A stretch of 64,000 nt of DNA. Origin: Pectobacterium sp. A5351 (lineage in GTDB: Bacteria > Pseudomonadota > Gammaproteobacteria > Enterobacterales > Enterobacteriaceae). Of this stretch, positions 1 through 10,763 are shown piece by piece (position 1 is the first letter of the stretch; each line of letters opens with the position of its first letter). The notes beneath the pieces are model-generated. The model saw nothing but the letters and a program-made list of their open reading frames with translations. It searched no databases and was not told where the DNA came from. The stretch is taken from the NCBI RefSeq assembly GCF_028335745.1, contig NZ_CP116477.1:558001-622000 (forward strand). The letters run 5' to 3'. Both the position numbers and the translations under genes were made by a program.

Positions 1-16
1 TTGTATTTCATTGACG

Positions 17-44
17 AATCGTACTTCATTAATAATCGTACTTC
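17..44. repeat. Short direct repeat downstream of yqjG
   Basis: The 11-mer AATCGTACTTC occurs at 17-27 and again at 34-44, a 17-base period. The pair is bracketed by GACGAA and TTCGTC, so it is also partly inverted. It lies just past the yqjG stop. Function unknown; it may be a transcript-end structure. Confidence 0.4.
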
Positions 45-63
45 GTCGCTAGTCGACAACATC

Positions 64-1059
64 TTAGTATAAACTGACAAACGTCTTATCTCGGTGATGA
101 GGCTGGTTCAGGTCTTGCTCTGGGCCCAGCGAAATCACACCATGTGGATTAATCGTGCCGTGGCTACGATAGTAGTGATGACGAATATGCGCCATATCGA
201 CGGTATCGGCGATGCCAGGCATCTGATAAATATCCCGCAGAAAGCCGAACAGATTGGGATAATCGCTCAGGCGATATTTATCGCATTTAAAATGCGTGTG
301 ATAGACCGGATCGAAACGGATCAGCGTCGTCCACAGCCGCAGGTCGGCTTCGGTTAACCGATCGCCAGTCAGATAGCGCTGTTTTGCCAAAATAGCTTCC
401 AGATCGGATAGCGCGGCAAAAACGGTCGTGGCCGCTTCATCATAGGCCGACTGACTCGTCGCAAAACCGGCTTTGTAAACGCCGTTGTTGACCTTGTCGT
501 AAATCCAGCCGTTCAATTCATCAATCTGAGCGCGTAGCGCTTCTGGATAGTAATCTCCTGCCGTTGCGCCCACACCGTCAAACGCGCTGTTCAGCATACG
601 GATGATATCGGCGGATTCATTACTGACGATGGTGTGTTGCTCGGTGTCCCACAGGACGGGCACGGTCACCCGACCGCTGTAGTCCGGTTTGGCGTGCAGG
701 TAGAGTTGGTAGAGGAATTCGTGCTGATAAAGTGAATCCCCCGTTGCTCCCTCAAAATCAGTCCCGAACGTCCAGCCGTGATCGAGCATGAGCGGATGAA
801 CTACCGACACCGCGATGTGATCTTCTAGCCCTTTCAACTGTCGCATGAGCAGCGTGCGGTGTGCCCACGGACAGGCGAGCGAAACATAGAGATGATAACG
901 ACCGGACTGGGCAGGAAAGCCGCCTTTGCCGGTGAGGCCAGGTGTGCCATCGGGCGTGACCCAGTTGCGGAATGCGGATTCTGAACGCTTAAAGTGACCG
1001 CCGGTAGATTTGGTTTCATACCAGGTATCGTGCCATACGCCGTCAACCAGTTGTCCCAT
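64..1059 (-). CDS. yqjG: Glutathionyl-hydroquinone reductase YqjG
   Basis: The product is a cytosolic Xi-class glutathione transferase of about 331 residues that reduces glutathionyl-hydroquinones using a catalytic cysteine. The family motif CPWAHR is visible with Cys63. An N-terminal thioredoxin-like half is followed by an alpha-helical GST C-terminal domain. I start at the ATG at 1059 because GGGAGGA sits just upstream and the E. coli protein begins MGQL; an upstream in-frame ATG at 1098 has no good ribosome site. The gene is last in the yqjA-to-yqjG block and follows yqjF with a 108-base gap, as in E. coli. The substrate in this organism is inferred from the family. Confidence 0.93.
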   Translation of the reverse strand: MGQLVDGVWHDTWYETKSTGGHFKRSESAFRNWVTPDGTPGLTGKGGFPAQSGRYHLYVSLACPWAHRTLLMRQLKGLEDHIAVSVVHPLMLDHGWTFGTDFEGATGDSLYQHEFLYQLYLHAKPDYSGRVTVPVLWDTEQHTIVSNESADIIRMLNSAFDGVGATAGDYYPEALRAQIDELNGWIYDKVNNGVYKAGFATSQSAYDEAATTVFAALSDLEAILAKQRYLTGDRLTEADLRLWTTLIRFDPVYHTHFKCDKYRLSDYPNLFGFLRDIYQMPGIADTVDMAHIRHHYYRSHGTINPHGVISLGPEQDLNQPHHRDKTFVSLY

Positions 1060-1167
1060 AAATCCTCCCGTTAGTGAGTGATGATAAGACGACGGCAAGC
1101 CTGGTATGCTTGCCGTCCAATTTGCGATTTGACTATTAAGTGTAGTACAGGCTTGAAAAGACCCGTC

Positions 1168-1563
1168 TTACCACTTTTTGCCCAGCAGACGGTCGATGCT
1201 GAATGCGCCGGGGCCCGTTACCGCCAGCAGGAGGTAGCCGCCAGCGATGGTCAGGTTTTTCATGAACATCAATTGGTTCATGCCTTCCGAAAAGTTAGAG
1301 TGGAAAATCAGTGCGGTCAGCAGCGTAAAGCCCGCAGTGAACAGTGCAACAGTACGTGTCAGCAAGCCGAACAGCACCGCCAGACCACCACCTAGTTCCA
1401 GCAAAATGGTCAGCGGCAGCAGGAAGGTCGGTACGCCCATCGCCTGCATGTATTGCTGTGTTCCCGCATAGGCATCACCCAGCTTACCGTAACCTGCCAC
1501 AATAAACAGAATCGGCATTAAGATACGTGCAACCAGTAGTGCAGTGCTTTCTAAATTTTTCAT
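1168..1563 (-). CDS. yqjF: DoxX-family inner membrane protein YqjF
   Basis: This is a small polytopic membrane protein of about 131 residues with four hydrophobic segments and the DoxX/DUF417-like pattern (LLVARILMPILFI near the N-terminus, GGGLAVLFG in the middle, TGPGAFSIDRLL at the end). It aligns along its length with E. coli YqjF as I remember it. Two consecutive ATGs are available. The second, at 1563, is better spaced from GGAGAG. The family is linked to quinone or thiol chemistry in some bacteria, but the role of YqjF is not established. It lies between yqjK and yqjG, which could favour a link to the hydroquinone reductase, but that is inference. Confidence 0.88.
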   Translation of the reverse strand: MKNLESTALLVARILMPILFIVAGYGKLGDAYAGTQQYMQAMGVPTFLLPLTILLELGGGLAVLFGLLTRTVALFTAGFTLLTALIFHSNFSEGMNQLMFMKNLTIAGGYLLLAVTGPGAFSIDRLLGKKW

Positions 1564-1835
1564 CATCTCTCCAATTGATTTTGTTGTGGGCTATATCGCC
1601 CTGTTGTGTTTGTTGTAGCAGGTGTGGTCTGAAAACGTGGCCCGCCATCAGGTTATGGGCAGATAGTATAGAGAGATGATTTACGCTGCCAGCGAGTATA
1701 ATTGTTGTTTTATTTCAGAAAAATTGATGTTTGGTTAACGTTACAAGAACGCGCCGCAATGACGTGAGCGCGTGGGCAAAAGCGAGATGAAAAATGCCGT
1801 ACAGGAAAGGCAGATCGCCGATGCGATAGGAAGGA

Positions 1836-2126
1836 TTACGGACGTGAGTCAAACGTTTTGCGGAAAAGCCTGAATGTCCCCCACAGCCCGACGAGACGGC
1901 GTCCCCAGCGAATCATACGGCTGGGGTGACGCACGCCATAGAGCGCGATGAGACTGGAGCCCACGATCCAGTATTTACGCCACTGCATCAGACTTTGCCA
2001 GCCGCGATCGTAACGAACGGTGGTATCCAGCCAGTGTTTCTTACCTGCCGATAAATCCAGCCGCTGCTGCTGTATCTGGCGCAGTAGCTGGGCTTTTTCC
2101 TTCTCTCGCTGCTGACGCTGGCTCAT
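1836..2126 (-). CDS. yqjK: YqjK-like protein
   Basis: This is a small basic protein of 96 residues belonging to the YqjK-like family. The N-terminal third is glutamine and lysine rich and looks like an amphipathic helix. A hydrophobic stretch near residues 53-65 (WIVGSSLIALYG) suggests a single membrane anchor. The start codon overlaps the yqjE stop by four bases (ATGA), so translation is probably coupled. The function is unknown. It is the third member of the yqjDEK set, whose products are membrane-associated and linked with stationary phase in E. coli. Confidence 0.85.
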   Translation of the reverse strand: MSQRQQREKEKAQLLRQIQQQRLDLSAGKKHWLDTTVRYDRGWQSLMQWRKYWIVGSSLIALYGVRHPSRMIRWGRRLVGLWGTFRLFRKTFDSRP

Positions 2127-2518
2127 TTGGGATCGTCCTCCAGCAGCGATCTGTCAGTCGCTAGCTCCTTACGTGTGGCTTTGAGCAGGGTGGAACGACG
2201 TACCTTCAGCAGCGTCCAGACGCCGCCTATCAGCGCTAGCCCAAGCAATGTGGCGGTGATACACCCCAGCGCAAAGAGACGATATTGCGGGTCGATACCC
2301 CAGATGATGAGCGCAATCAGGCTCATAATGCCAAAAGCGGCAAAAAGCAGCGTCAGACCGACCATAATCAGCAACTGAATCAGATTGGCTTTTTCTTCCT
2401 CTAATTCAATTACGGCAAGTCGAACACGGCTTTCCACCATGCTGACAATAATGGAGATGATGCGCTGAGCAGAAGCCATGACCCCGCTTGCGGGGCCTTG
2501 TTGTGATTTATCCGTCAT
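2123..2518 (-). CDS. yqjE: YqjE membrane protein (phage-holin-like DUF1469 family)
   Basis: This 131-residue protein of the DUF1469/holin superfamily III type has two clear transmembrane segments (roughly residues 48-72 and 80-105) after an amphipathic N-terminal region. It sits 13 bases after yqjD and overlaps yqjK. Together the three form a tight operon that is conserved in E. coli, where YqjE and YqjD are inner membrane proteins. No enzyme motif is visible, and the precise role is not known. The ATG start is internal to a tidy operon spacing and has no strong rival. Confidence 0.88.
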   Translation of the reverse strand: MTDKSQQGPASGVMASAQRIISIIVSMVESRVRLAVIELEEEKANLIQLLIMVGLTLLFAAFGIMSLIALIIWGIDPQYRLFALGCITATLLGLALIGGVWTLLKVRRSTLLKATRKELATDRSLLEDDPK

Positions 2519-2531
2519 AACGATCCGCTAA

Positions 2532-2837
2532 TTAGCGACGAGACAGCAGGACGCCAAGCACGACGCCGACAGCGGCACCAATACCGACACCGGTCCACGG
2601 GTTCTGACGTACATAGTCGTCCGCAGATTCAACCGCTTCTTTGGTGTGGGAGGCGATGCGCTCACCGGTATCGCTCAGACGGCTACGGGTTTCTTTCAGC
2701 GCGCTTTCTGCTTTATTTCGCAGTTTGTCGAGTTCCGCTTTAGATTTATCGCTGGAGGTGCTTAATACTTCTTCCAGCGTATCCGCCAGTGATTTCAATT
2801 CGGCGCGTAGGTATTCAGAATTTTGATCTTTAGCCAT
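2532..2837 (-). CDS. yqjD: DUF883 ribosome-associated membrane protein YqjD
   Basis: This 101-residue protein has a long charged helical region (residues 1-70, heptad-like Leu/Ala pattern) followed by a glycine-rich C-terminal transmembrane helix and a terminal SRR, the layout of the ElaB/YgaM/YqjD (DUF883) family. In E. coli these tail-anchored proteins bind ribosomes in stationary phase and tether them to the membrane. The gene is first in the yqjDEK unit. The 176-base gap to yqjC upstream presumably holds its promoter, likely stationary-phase controlled, although I did not find a convincing promoter motif. Confidence 0.88.
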   Translation of the reverse strand: MAKDQNSEYLRAELKSLADTLEEVLSTSSDKSKAELDKLRNKAESALKETRSRLSDTGERIASHTKEAVESADDYVRQNPWTGVGIGAAVGVVLGVLLSRR

Positions 2838-3013
2838 ATTAATAACCCTTCGTGTTATAAACCTGAACGTTAACTATAGCTGAAGCTGAAATTTATGCCG
2901 CCCAAAACGGGTACGGACAATTCTGATAACTCGCTGTAAATTTTAGTGATTTGGTTTTTTGAATATAAAATGAACAATTGCTGTGTGTTTTATAGGGACA
3001 ATATATTGAGGGG

Positions 3014-3403
3014 TCATTGCGATGCGGCACGTTCCGCTGCGCGTAATTCCTGCTCGGCTTTAGTCAGCTTTCTTTCGCGCTTGAGGATCTTCTCGGCGTT
3101 ATCTTCTTTCTGCTGGCTTTCGCTCAGTTCCTGCTGGCGTTCAGCGACGTCTTTGCGTTTTTCCGCAATCGCTTCCTGACGCTTCTCAGCCAGCCCGGCA
3201 TCCGTACAGTGGGTTTTCACGCCGTCCAGCGCTTTCTCTAATCCATTGATGCGGTTCTGATTGCCATGCTTACGTGCTTCATCGATTTGGCGCTGAATAT
3301 CTTGCGTTTTCTGCTGACAGGTTTCCACCTGATTGGCGGTATTCGCTAGCGCGTGGCCGGAAAGCAGGACAGATAATGCAATGATAGATGGAAATAGTTT
3401 CAT
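3014..3403 (-). CDS. yqjC: DUF1090 periplasmic protein YqjC
   Basis: This is a secreted coiled-coil protein of about 129 residues. A signal peptide with a hydrophobic core (IIALSVLLSG) and cleavage after ALA near residue 20 is followed by a highly charged Lys/Glu/Gln-rich helical body and two conserved cysteines, matching the DUF1090 family. The ATG at 3403 follows the mzrA stop by a few bases. A GTG at 3412 overlapping that stop is an alternative start. The gene is the third in yqjA-mzrA-yqjC. The function is unknown, but the operon context places it in the envelope. Confidence 0.85.
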   Translation of the reverse strand: MKLFPSIIALSVLLSGHALANTANQVETCQQKTQDIQRQIDEARKHGNQNRINGLEKALDGVKTHCTDAGLAEKRQEAIAEKRKDVAERQQELSESQQKEDNAEKILKRERKLTKAEQELRAAERAASQ

Positions 3404-3408
3404 CTTCG

Positions 3409-3804
3409 TCACCCCAGTTTGGATTGTTTCTGCGTCAGTTTTTGCTGCCAGAACGGTGTCGGGGTTGTCGCCTGCTGCGCGGTAATAGTGACTTTAGGCA
3501 GAGACAATCGCAGGACATCTCTGGCCGCGATACTCTGTTCTGGTGAGGCAAGACGGACGATAAGGCTATCTTGCTCTGGTGTAATACTTTTGATCGCAAT
3601 CCCTTTTTCATTAAGACGCTGATACACGTAAAAGCCATCTGGCAGCGCGGCGCCATCGTCAGGCTTGATGTGCAGCATCGCATCGTCCTGGGAATGACGC
3701 GGTGACTGGGACTGCGTCAAGGCGATAATCGGTAGGGCAAGCAATATCAGTATGCGGCCTACTTTTCTGGGCGTAAGTTTAGGGAATAGCCAGCGGATTG
3801 ACAC
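3409..3804 (-). CDS. mzrA: EnvZ/OmpR regulon moderator MzrA
   Basis: This is a bitopic inner membrane protein of 131 residues with one N-terminal transmembrane helix (residues about 14-30, ILILLALPIIAL) and a small periplasmic domain. It matches the MzrA family, which in E. coli binds EnvZ and links CpxA/R signalling to OmpR output. The start is a GTG at 3804 with AAGGAAG upstream, two bases after the yqjA stop, so the two genes are one operon. In E. coli this operon is CpxR-activated, but I could not identify a convincing CpxR box here. Confidence 0.87.
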   Translation of the reverse strand: MSIRWLFPKLTPRKVGRILILLALPIIALTQSQSPRHSQDDAMLHIKPDDGAALPDGFYVYQRLNEKGIAIKSITPEQDSLIVRLASPEQSIAARDVLRLSLPKVTITAQQATTPTPFWQQKLTQKQSKLG

Positions 3805-3806
3805 GG

Positions 3807-4961
<1,155 letters not shown>

Positions 4962-5738
4962 TTAAGACTTACTGGCGTGTATCTGGTCGAGGTGAACGAC
5001 CGGATTTTCAGCGAACATATAGCGGTCGACGTTAAATTCGAAATCATCTGTTGTGGCGCGAAACAGCATCTGTTTGGTATTTTCCAGATGCTGCCACATC
5101 GCCAGTTTAGCCGCGTAAGGATCTTTGCGAATCAGTGCTTTAAGGATGCGATCGTGCTCTTCGCACCAGCTTTCAATCGACTTGTCGTCAATGTGCTCAT
5201 GCAGTTTGCGCCAGTAGGGATTGTGGATCCGTTGGCTCCACATTTTCTCGACGATAGTCGCCATTGCTGAGTTCTGTGTTGCCAGCGCGACCTGAACGTG
5301 GAATTTGAGATCCCACTGAGAATCGCGGAAGCGATCTTCCTGACGCGCATATTCTTGAATCTCCATCAGTTGGATGATGTCCTGACGGGTTACCTGCGTG
5401 GCGGCAAATTCAGCAATGTTGCTTTCAATGAGTTGGCGTGCCTGCAGCAGTTCAAACGGGCCAGCCGCGACGAATTCAATATCGCCGCTATTAATGAACG
5501 GGTTCTTCTGCTGATTGGAAATAACGTGAATGCCTGAACCCTTGCGTACTTCAACGTACCCTTCGACTTCCAGCATAATAATCGCTTCACGCACCACGGT
5601 GCGGCTGACATTCATTTCTTCAGAAATATAGCGTTCCGCCGGTAATTTTTCGCCGACCTGGTACATACCGCTTTCGATGCGCTGTTTTAATTCTGCGGCT
5701 AACTGCTGGTATAGCCGTCGGGGTTCAGTGAGTGCCAT
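4962..5738 (-). CDS. exuR: Hexuronate operon repressor ExuR (GntR/FadR family)
   Basis: This 258-residue FadR-subfamily GntR regulator has an N-terminal winged helix (residues 10-70, containing [20 protein letters not shown]) and an all-helical FCD effector domain with metal-binding His/Asp residues. In E. coli ExuR represses exuT, uxaCA and uxaB and is released by galacturonate or tagaturonate-type inducers. I start at the ATG at 5738, where the protein begins MALTEPRRL as in E. coli; an upstream ATG at 5777 would add 13 residues. The gene follows exuT on the same strand, separated by about 210 bases and a strong hairpin. Confidence 0.92.
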   Translation of the reverse strand: MALTEPRRLYQQLAAELKQRIESGMYQVGEKLPAERYISEEMNVSRTVVREAIIMLEVEGYVEVRKGSGIHVISNQQKNPFINSGDIEFVAAGPFELLQARQLIESNIAEFAATQVTRQDIIQLMEIQEYARQEDRFRDSQWDLKFHVQVALATQNSAMATIVEKMWSQRIHNPYWRKLHEHIDDKSIESWCEEHDRILKALIRKDPYAAKLAMWQHLENTKQMLFRATTDDFEFNVDRYMFAENPVVHLDQIHASKS

Positions 5739-5895
5739 GTGATGTCTACTCTCGATAGATGACGGTCCGTGTGCCACGTCAGGGCCTGAGTGTCTATCTC
5801 GTTAATCTTTGAGGGATGATTTGTTATACCACTTAATCATAGCAGCAACCAATGTTGCGGTCACAGTTATCGTAGTGTGTTCTTGCGGGGGAGGT

Positions 5896-5929
5896 GACTC
5901 ACCCGGTATCCGATCATACCGGATGAGTC
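5896..5929 (-). terminator. Hairpin between exuT and exuR
   Basis: GACTCA and CCGGTAT pair with ATACCGG and TGAGTC around a six-base loop. The long stem lies just past the exuT stop. There is no clear T tract, so it may be an RNA-stabilising or processing structure rather than a simple terminator. Confidence 0.55.
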
Positions 5930-5947
5930 AGGATAATGCAGGGGTTA

Positions 5948-7249
5948 TCAGTGCTGGTTGGCCTCTTTCAAGGTTTCAGCCGCGGCAGCGACTTCTGACG
6001 CAGGTTGATTTTTCAACACGGTCCAGATGACGACGGCGCCTAACAAGTCGAAGACCGCCAGTGCAGCAAACAGCGGGCTGAAGCCCAGCGTATCGGCCAG
6101 TGCGCCCACAACCAGTGCGAACATGGTGCTTGCCATCCAGGCCGCCATACCGGTTAAACCGTTTGCCGTGGCGACTTCATTACGGCCAAATACGTCAGAT
6201 GACAGGGTAATCAGCGCGCCGGACAGTGACTGGTGCGCGAAACCGCCGACGCACAGCAGCGCGATGGCGACGTAAGGGCTAGAGAACAGCCCGATCATTC
6301 CCGGTGCAATCATCAGTATCGCCCCCATGGTCACCACCAGTTTGCGGGAAACGATCAGGTTCACTTTGAAATATTTCTGGAACAGCATCGGCAGGTAGCC
6401 ACCCAGAATGCAGCCGATATCGGCGAACAGCATCGGCATCCAGGCGAACATGGCAATTTCTTTCAGGTTAAAGCCGTAAGCTTTAAACATGAATAGCGGG
6501 ATCCACGCGTTGAACGTTCCCCAGGCGGGTTCAGCCAGAAAGCGCGGCAGCGCGATACCCCAGAATTGACGGTTACGCAGGATTTGCCAGGCAGACATTT
6601 TCTTCGCGTTATTGGTTTGGTGCTGTGCTTCCTGTCCGCTAAGAATATAGTCGCGCTCTTCGTCGCTGAGCTTTTTCTGATCTTTAGGGTGTTTATAAAA
6701 AACGAGCCAGCAGATGGCCCAGACCAGGCTCAGCGCACCGGTAATGATAAAGGCCATTTCCCAGCTGTGCGCCACAATCGCCCACACCACCAGCGGCGGT
6801 GCAATCATCGCACCGATGGATGACCCCACGTTGAAATAACCTACCGCAACAGAGCGCTCTTTTGCCGGGAACCATTCGCTGCTGGCTTTCAGGCCTGCTG
6901 GAATCATCGCGGCTTCCGCCATACCGACCGCGCCACGGGCGATCGCTAACCCCCCCCAACTGTTCGCCAGCGCGGTTCCCATACAGAAAATGGCCCACAG
7001 AATGGCAAACATGGCATAGCCGATTTTGGTGCCCAGTAGATCCAGCACATAACCGGCGATGGGTTGCATAATGGTATAACAGGCTGAGTAGGCAGCAACG
7101 ATATAAGAATATTGCTGCGTGGTGATATGCAATTGATCCTGTAGCGTCGGTGCGGCGACAGAAATTGCATTACGCGTCAGGTATCCCAGCACGGTACCAA
7201 TGGTCACCAGGCCGATCATATACCAGCGTAATCCTTTGATTTTACGCAT
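5948..7249 (-). CDS. exuT: Hexuronate MFS transporter ExuT
   Basis: This 433-residue major facilitator of the anion:cation symporter family has 12 predicted transmembrane helices, with the central cytoplasmic loop near residues 185-220. It imports galacturonate and glucuronate from pectin breakdown for the divergent uxaCBA operon. The start MRKIKGLRWYMIGLV with GGAGAG upstream is conserved with E. coli ExuT. The coding strand contains a run of eight G residues (window 6950-6957, read as C on the plus strand) inside NSWGGLAIARG, a possible slippage site. Expression is expected to be controlled by ExuR and CRP from the shared region 7250-7665. Confidence 0.95.
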   Translation of the reverse strand: MRKIKGLRWYMIGLVTIGTVLGYLTRNAISVAAPTLQDQLHITTQQYSYIVAAYSACYTIMQPIAGYVLDLLGTKIGYAMFAILWAIFCMGTALANSWGGLAIARGAVGMAEAAMIPAGLKASSEWFPAKERSVAVGYFNVGSSIGAMIAPPLVVWAIVAHSWEMAFIITGALSLVWAICWLVFYKHPKDQKKLSDEERDYILSGQEAQHQTNNAKKMSAWQILRNRQFWGIALPRFLAEPAWGTFNAWIPLFMFKAYGFNLKEIAMFAWMPMLFADIGCILGGYLPMLFQKYFKVNLIVSRKLVVTMGAILMIAPGMIGLFSSPYVAIALLCVGGFAHQSLSGALITLSSDVFGRNEVATANGLTGMAAWMASTMFALVVGALADTLGFSPLFAALAVFDLLGAVVIWTVLKNQPASEVAAAAETLKEANQH

Positions 7250-7665
7250 TTAACTTTCTCTCCGAGTCAATAAAAAACACAGTGGTGGCTCTTGAGTAGC
7301 GTCACGGTGTGAGGTGTCTTGCAATGTGGTACGACACGTTTTGTTGTTGTGCTGAACAGGAAAACCCTTCTCTTTGTGAGATAGCGATTGAATCCCTGCT
7401 TAAGGCAGCGCTACAATAATTTGTCATACAACTTTAAAAGTTGAGTGATATCACAAAACCATTATTTTTATGCGGAATAACGAATTGCTCGCTGAAATCG
7501 AGAGAGACAAGCGGTTTAAAGCGATAAATGCTGAGTTATTGTACTGCTTGTTACATTTTTGCGATCATGACCTCACAAATACTGTGAGATATCGCGCATA
7601 ATTGGTGTGATATCTTTTAACGGTCAACTAATTTGGTGCACAAGAAGCACGGTAAGGAAGAAAAC
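7250..7665. promoter_or_regulatory. Divergent exuT / uxaCBA control region (416 bp)
   Basis: This is non-coding DNA between divergent hexuronate genes. The best ExuR-like candidate is TTGGTGCACAAG at about 7632-7643, an imperfect version of the known TTGGTATACCAA-type operator. It sits just upstream of the uxaC ribosome site. A half-site ATTGGT occurs at 7601. A CRP-like half (TGTGA-N6-GCGCA) lies at 7583-7598. These are pattern matches by eye, and only the placement between co-regulated genes supports them. Confidence 0.4.
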
Positions 7666-9075
7666 ATGCCCCAGTTTCTGAGTGAAGATTTTCTGTTAGA
7701 CAGTGAGTTTGCCCGTCGTCTTTATCATGAGTATGCCGTCGACCAGCCGATATTTGACTACCACTGCCATCTGCCGCCTGAACAGATCGCGGAAAACTAT
7801 CGTTTCAAAAATTTGTATGACATCTGGTTGAAAGGCGATCACTACAAGTGGCGTGCGATGCGTACCAACGGCGTGCCTGAACGTTTGTGTACGGGCGATG
7901 CCAGCGACTGGGAAAAATTTGAAGCCTGGGCAGCTACCGTGCCGCACACCATCGGCAACCCGCTTTATCACTGGACACACCTGGAACTGCGCCGTCCATT
8001 TGGCGTAACCGGCACGCTGCTGTCACCAAGCACGGCAAAAGACATTTGGGATCGCTGTAATGCCATGCTGGAGCGCGATGACTTTACCGCGCGCGGCATC
8101 ATGCAGCAGATGAATGTGAAAATGGTCGGTACGACGGATGATCCGATTGACGATCTGCGCCACCATAAATCCGTTGCTCAGGATTCAAGCTTCTCTATCA
8201 AAGTGTTGCCAAGTTGGCGTCCGGACAAAGCGTTCAACATTGAACTGGCAACCTTTAACGACTATATGACGAAATTGGGTGAAGTATCCGATACCGACAT
8301 TCGTCGTTTCAGCGATCTGCAAACCGCACTGACCAGGCGTCTGGATCACTTCGCGGCGCACGGTTGTAAAGTGTCTGACCACGCGCTGGATGTCGTGATG
8401 TTTGCTGAAGCCGATGACGCGACGCTGGACAGCATTCTGGCGCGTCGTCTTTCTGGCGAAACACTGAGCGAACATGAAGTGGCACAGTTCAAGACTGGCG
8501 TTCTGGTCTGGCTGGGGGCGGAATATGCGCGTCGCGGCTGGGTTCAGCAGTATCACATTGGCGCACTGCGTAACAACAACCTGCGTCAGTTCAAGCTACT
8601 GGGGCCGGACGTGGGCTTCGACTCCATCAACGACCGTCCGCTGGCTCAGGAACTGTCTCGCCTGCTCAGTAAGCAGAATGAAGAAAACCTGCTGCCGAAA
8701 ACTATCCTTTACTGCCTGAACCCACGCGATAACGAAGTGCTTGGCACCATGATCGGTAACTTCCAGGGTGAAGGGATGCCGGGCAAGATGCAGTTCGGTT
8801 CCGGCTGGTGGTTCAACGATCAGAAAGACGGTATGCAACGCCAGATGACCCAGCTTGCGCAGCTTGGTTTGCTAAGCCGTTTCGTCGGTATGCTGACGGA
8901 TAGCCGTAGCTTCCTGTCTTACACCCGCCATGAATATTTCCGCCGCATTCTGTGCCAGATGATTGGCCGCTGGGTGGAAGATGGTGAAGCGCCAGCCGAT
9001 CTGACGTTGCTGGGCGAAATGGTGAAAAACATCAGTTTCGATAACGCTAAAAACTATTTTGCCATCGAGCTGTAA
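7666..9075 (+). CDS. uxaC: Glucuronate/galacturonate isomerase UxaC
   Basis: This 469-residue uronate isomerase is a member of the amidohydrolase superfamily. It converts D-galacturonate to D-tagaturonate (and glucuronate to fructuronate), the first cytosolic step after uptake. The metal-site HCH motif appears early (FDYHCHLPP near residue 27), and the [17 protein letters not shown] signature lies near the C-terminus. The start is the ATG at 7666 preceded by TAAGGAAG, giving the E. coli length and N-terminus [11 protein letters not shown]. It leads uxaC-uxaB-uxaA, which here form one apparent operon on the plus strand. Confidence 0.96.
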   Translation: MPQFLSEDFLLDSEFARRLYHEYAVDQPIFDYHCHLPPEQIAENYRFKNLYDIWLKGDHYKWRAMRTNGVPERLCTGDASDWEKFEAWAATVPHTIGNPLYHWTHLELRRPFGVTGTLLSPSTAKDIWDRCNAMLERDDFTARGIMQQMNVKMVGTTDDPIDDLRHHKSVAQDSSFSIKVLPSWRPDKAFNIELATFNDYMTKLGEVSDTDIRRFSDLQTALTRRLDHFAAHGCKVSDHALDVVMFAEADDATLDSILARRLSGETLSEHEVAQFKTGVLVWLGAEYARRGWVQQYHIGALRNNNLRQFKLLGPDVGFDSINDRPLAQELSRLLSKQNEENLLPKTILYCLNPRDNEVLGTMIGNFQGEGMPGKMQFGSGWWFNDQKDGMQRQMTQLAQLGLLSRFVGMLTDSRSFLSYTRHEYFRRILCQMIGRWVEDGEAPADLTLLGEMVKNISFDNAKNYFAIEL

Positions 9076-9099
9076 TTTCACCGCGTCGTAAGGTGTGAA

Positions 9100-9180
9100 T
9101 TGCGCGAGAGACGCGGCAGTAAGGTTCCCACAGGGGCTTACGCCGCGGCTCTCGGTGTCTCGATCTTTTGTCATCGGCAC
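9100..9180. repeat. Copy A of a dispersed intergenic repeat, between uxaC and uxaB
   Basis: The 202-base uxaC-uxaB gap contains a structured element with inverted GCGGC/GCCGC arms around TAAGGTTCCC and GGGGCT and ending TCTCGATCTTTT. The same word order recurs at 23,300-23,375 (copy B). In an operon it could modulate the relative expression of uxaC and uxaB. Confidence 0.5.
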
Positions 9181-9277
9181 TGGTGGTGATTCGGTGCGGG
9201 TGAATATGAATATAGGGCAAGGATGACAATGATCGGCCGTGCCCTGAATGTGAGATTCGTCCTGAGGTAGCCTGTTA

Positions 9278-10744
9278 ATGCAAACGTTAAATCGTCGTAA
9301 CTTTCCCGGTCGTCAACACCCGGATCGTGTTATCCAGTTTGGTGAAGGTAACTTCCTGCGCGCCTTCGTCGACTGGCAACTGGATTTGCTGAATGAACAT
9401 ACCGATCTGGATGCGGGCATTGTCGTTGTTCGTCCGATCGATTCCGATTTCCCGCCCGCGCTGGACACTCAGGATGGGTTGTACACCACCATCATCCGCG
9501 GTCTGAACGAGCAGGGTGAAGCCGTGCGTGAACCGCGTCTGATCCGCTCGGTAAACCGTGAAATCAACGTGTACCGTCAGTTTGATGAGTATCTGGCGCT
9601 GGCGCACGATCCAAATATTCGTTTTGTTTTCTCCAATACCACCGAAGCAGGTATCAGCTATCACGCAGACGACCGCCTGAACGATGCGCCGCCTGTCAGC
9701 TTCCCGGCGAAATTAACCCGTCTGCTGTATGAGCGCTTCTGCCATTTTGACGGCGCAGCGGATAAAGGCTGGGTGCTGTTACCGTGCGAGCTGATTGATT
9801 ACAACGGTGTAGCGCTGAAAGAGCTGGTGTTGCGCTATGCCGCACAGTGGGAACTGACGCCAACGTTTACCGCTTGGCTGAACGATCACAACACCTTCTG
9901 CTCGACGCTGGTGGACCGCATTGTGACGGGTTACCCGCGTGCCGAAGTTGAAGCGCTAGAGCAGGAAATGGGCTACAAGGATACTTTCTGGGATACGGCG
10001 GAACACTTCTACCTGTTCGTGATTCAGGGGCCACAGTGGTTGGCGGAAGAATTACGTCTGAACAAGCTGGATCTGAACGTTCGTATCGTTGATGACATCA
10101 AGCCCTATAAAGAACGTAAAGTGGCGATTCTCAACGGTGCCCACACTGCGCTGGTGCCGGTGGCATTCCTGGCGGGCCTGGACACCGTTGGCGAGTCGAT
10201 GGATGATGCCCTGATTGGCACATTCGTGGAGAAGACCATTGCCGAAGAGATTGTGCCAGTATTGGATTTGCCTCATGACGAACTGACCTCGTTTGCTCAG
10301 GCCGTGTTAAGCCGCTTCCGTAACCCTTTCATTCAGCATCAACTGTTATCTATCTCTCTGAATGGTATGACCAAATTCCGTACCCGCATCCTACCACAAC
10401 TGCTGACTTACCGTGAGCGCCACGGTGAACTGCCTGCACGCTTGACGTTTGCGCTGGCGGCTCTGATTGCATTCTATCGCGGCGAACGCAGCGGTGAAGG
10501 CGATGCGTTACAAACCTACCCGTTGCAGGATGATGCACATTGGCTGGAGCGTTATTCCACGCTGTGGGCGGGCGTAAAAGAGAACACCGTCAGCCTGGCT
10601 GAGCTGGTGAATGTCGTGCTGCGCGATGCCGATCACTGGGAACAGGATTTAACACAGGTTCCTGGCCTGGCTGCGCAGGTGACTGAACAGTTGCAAACCA
10701 TCGTTGAGCGCGGCATGCGCGCAGCCGTGGAAGGTTATTGCTAA
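9278..10744 (+). CDS. uxaB: Tagaturonate reductase (altronate oxidoreductase) UxaB
   Basis: This 488-residue NAD-dependent polyol dehydrogenase of the mannitol dehydrogenase long-chain family reduces D-tagaturonate to D-altronate. Family motifs are an N-terminal nucleotide-binding stretch ([13 protein letters not shown] near residue 18) and the catalytic region [17 protein letters not shown] near residue 277 with the Lys-Asn-His pattern. In E. coli uxaB is unlinked to uxaCA. Here it sits between uxaC and uxaA, so all three enzymes of the galacturonate branch are co-transcribed. The stop is 19 bases before the uxaA start. Confidence 0.95.
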   Translation: MQTLNRRNFPGRQHPDRVIQFGEGNFLRAFVDWQLDLLNEHTDLDAGIVVVRPIDSDFPPALDTQDGLYTTIIRGLNEQGEAVREPRLIRSVNREINVYRQFDEYLALAHDPNIRFVFSNTTEAGISYHADDRLNDAPPVSFPAKLTRLLYERFCHFDGAADKGWVLLPCELIDYNGVALKELVLRYAAQWELTPTFTAWLNDHNTFCSTLVDRIVTGYPRAEVEALEQEMGYKDTFWDTAEHFYLFVIQGPQWLAEELRLNKLDLNVRIVDDIKPYKERKVAILNGAHTALVPVAFLAGLDTVGESMDDALIGTFVEKTIAEEIVPVLDLPHDELTSFAQAVLSRFRNPFIQHQLLSISLNGMTKFRTRILPQLLTYRERHGELPARLTFALAALIAFYRGERSGEGDALQTYPLQDDAHWLERYSTLWAGVKENTVSLAELVNVVLRDADHWEQDLTQVPGLAAQVTEQLQTIVERGMRAAVEGYC

Positions 10745-10763
10745 TCAGCAAGAAGGGTTATCC

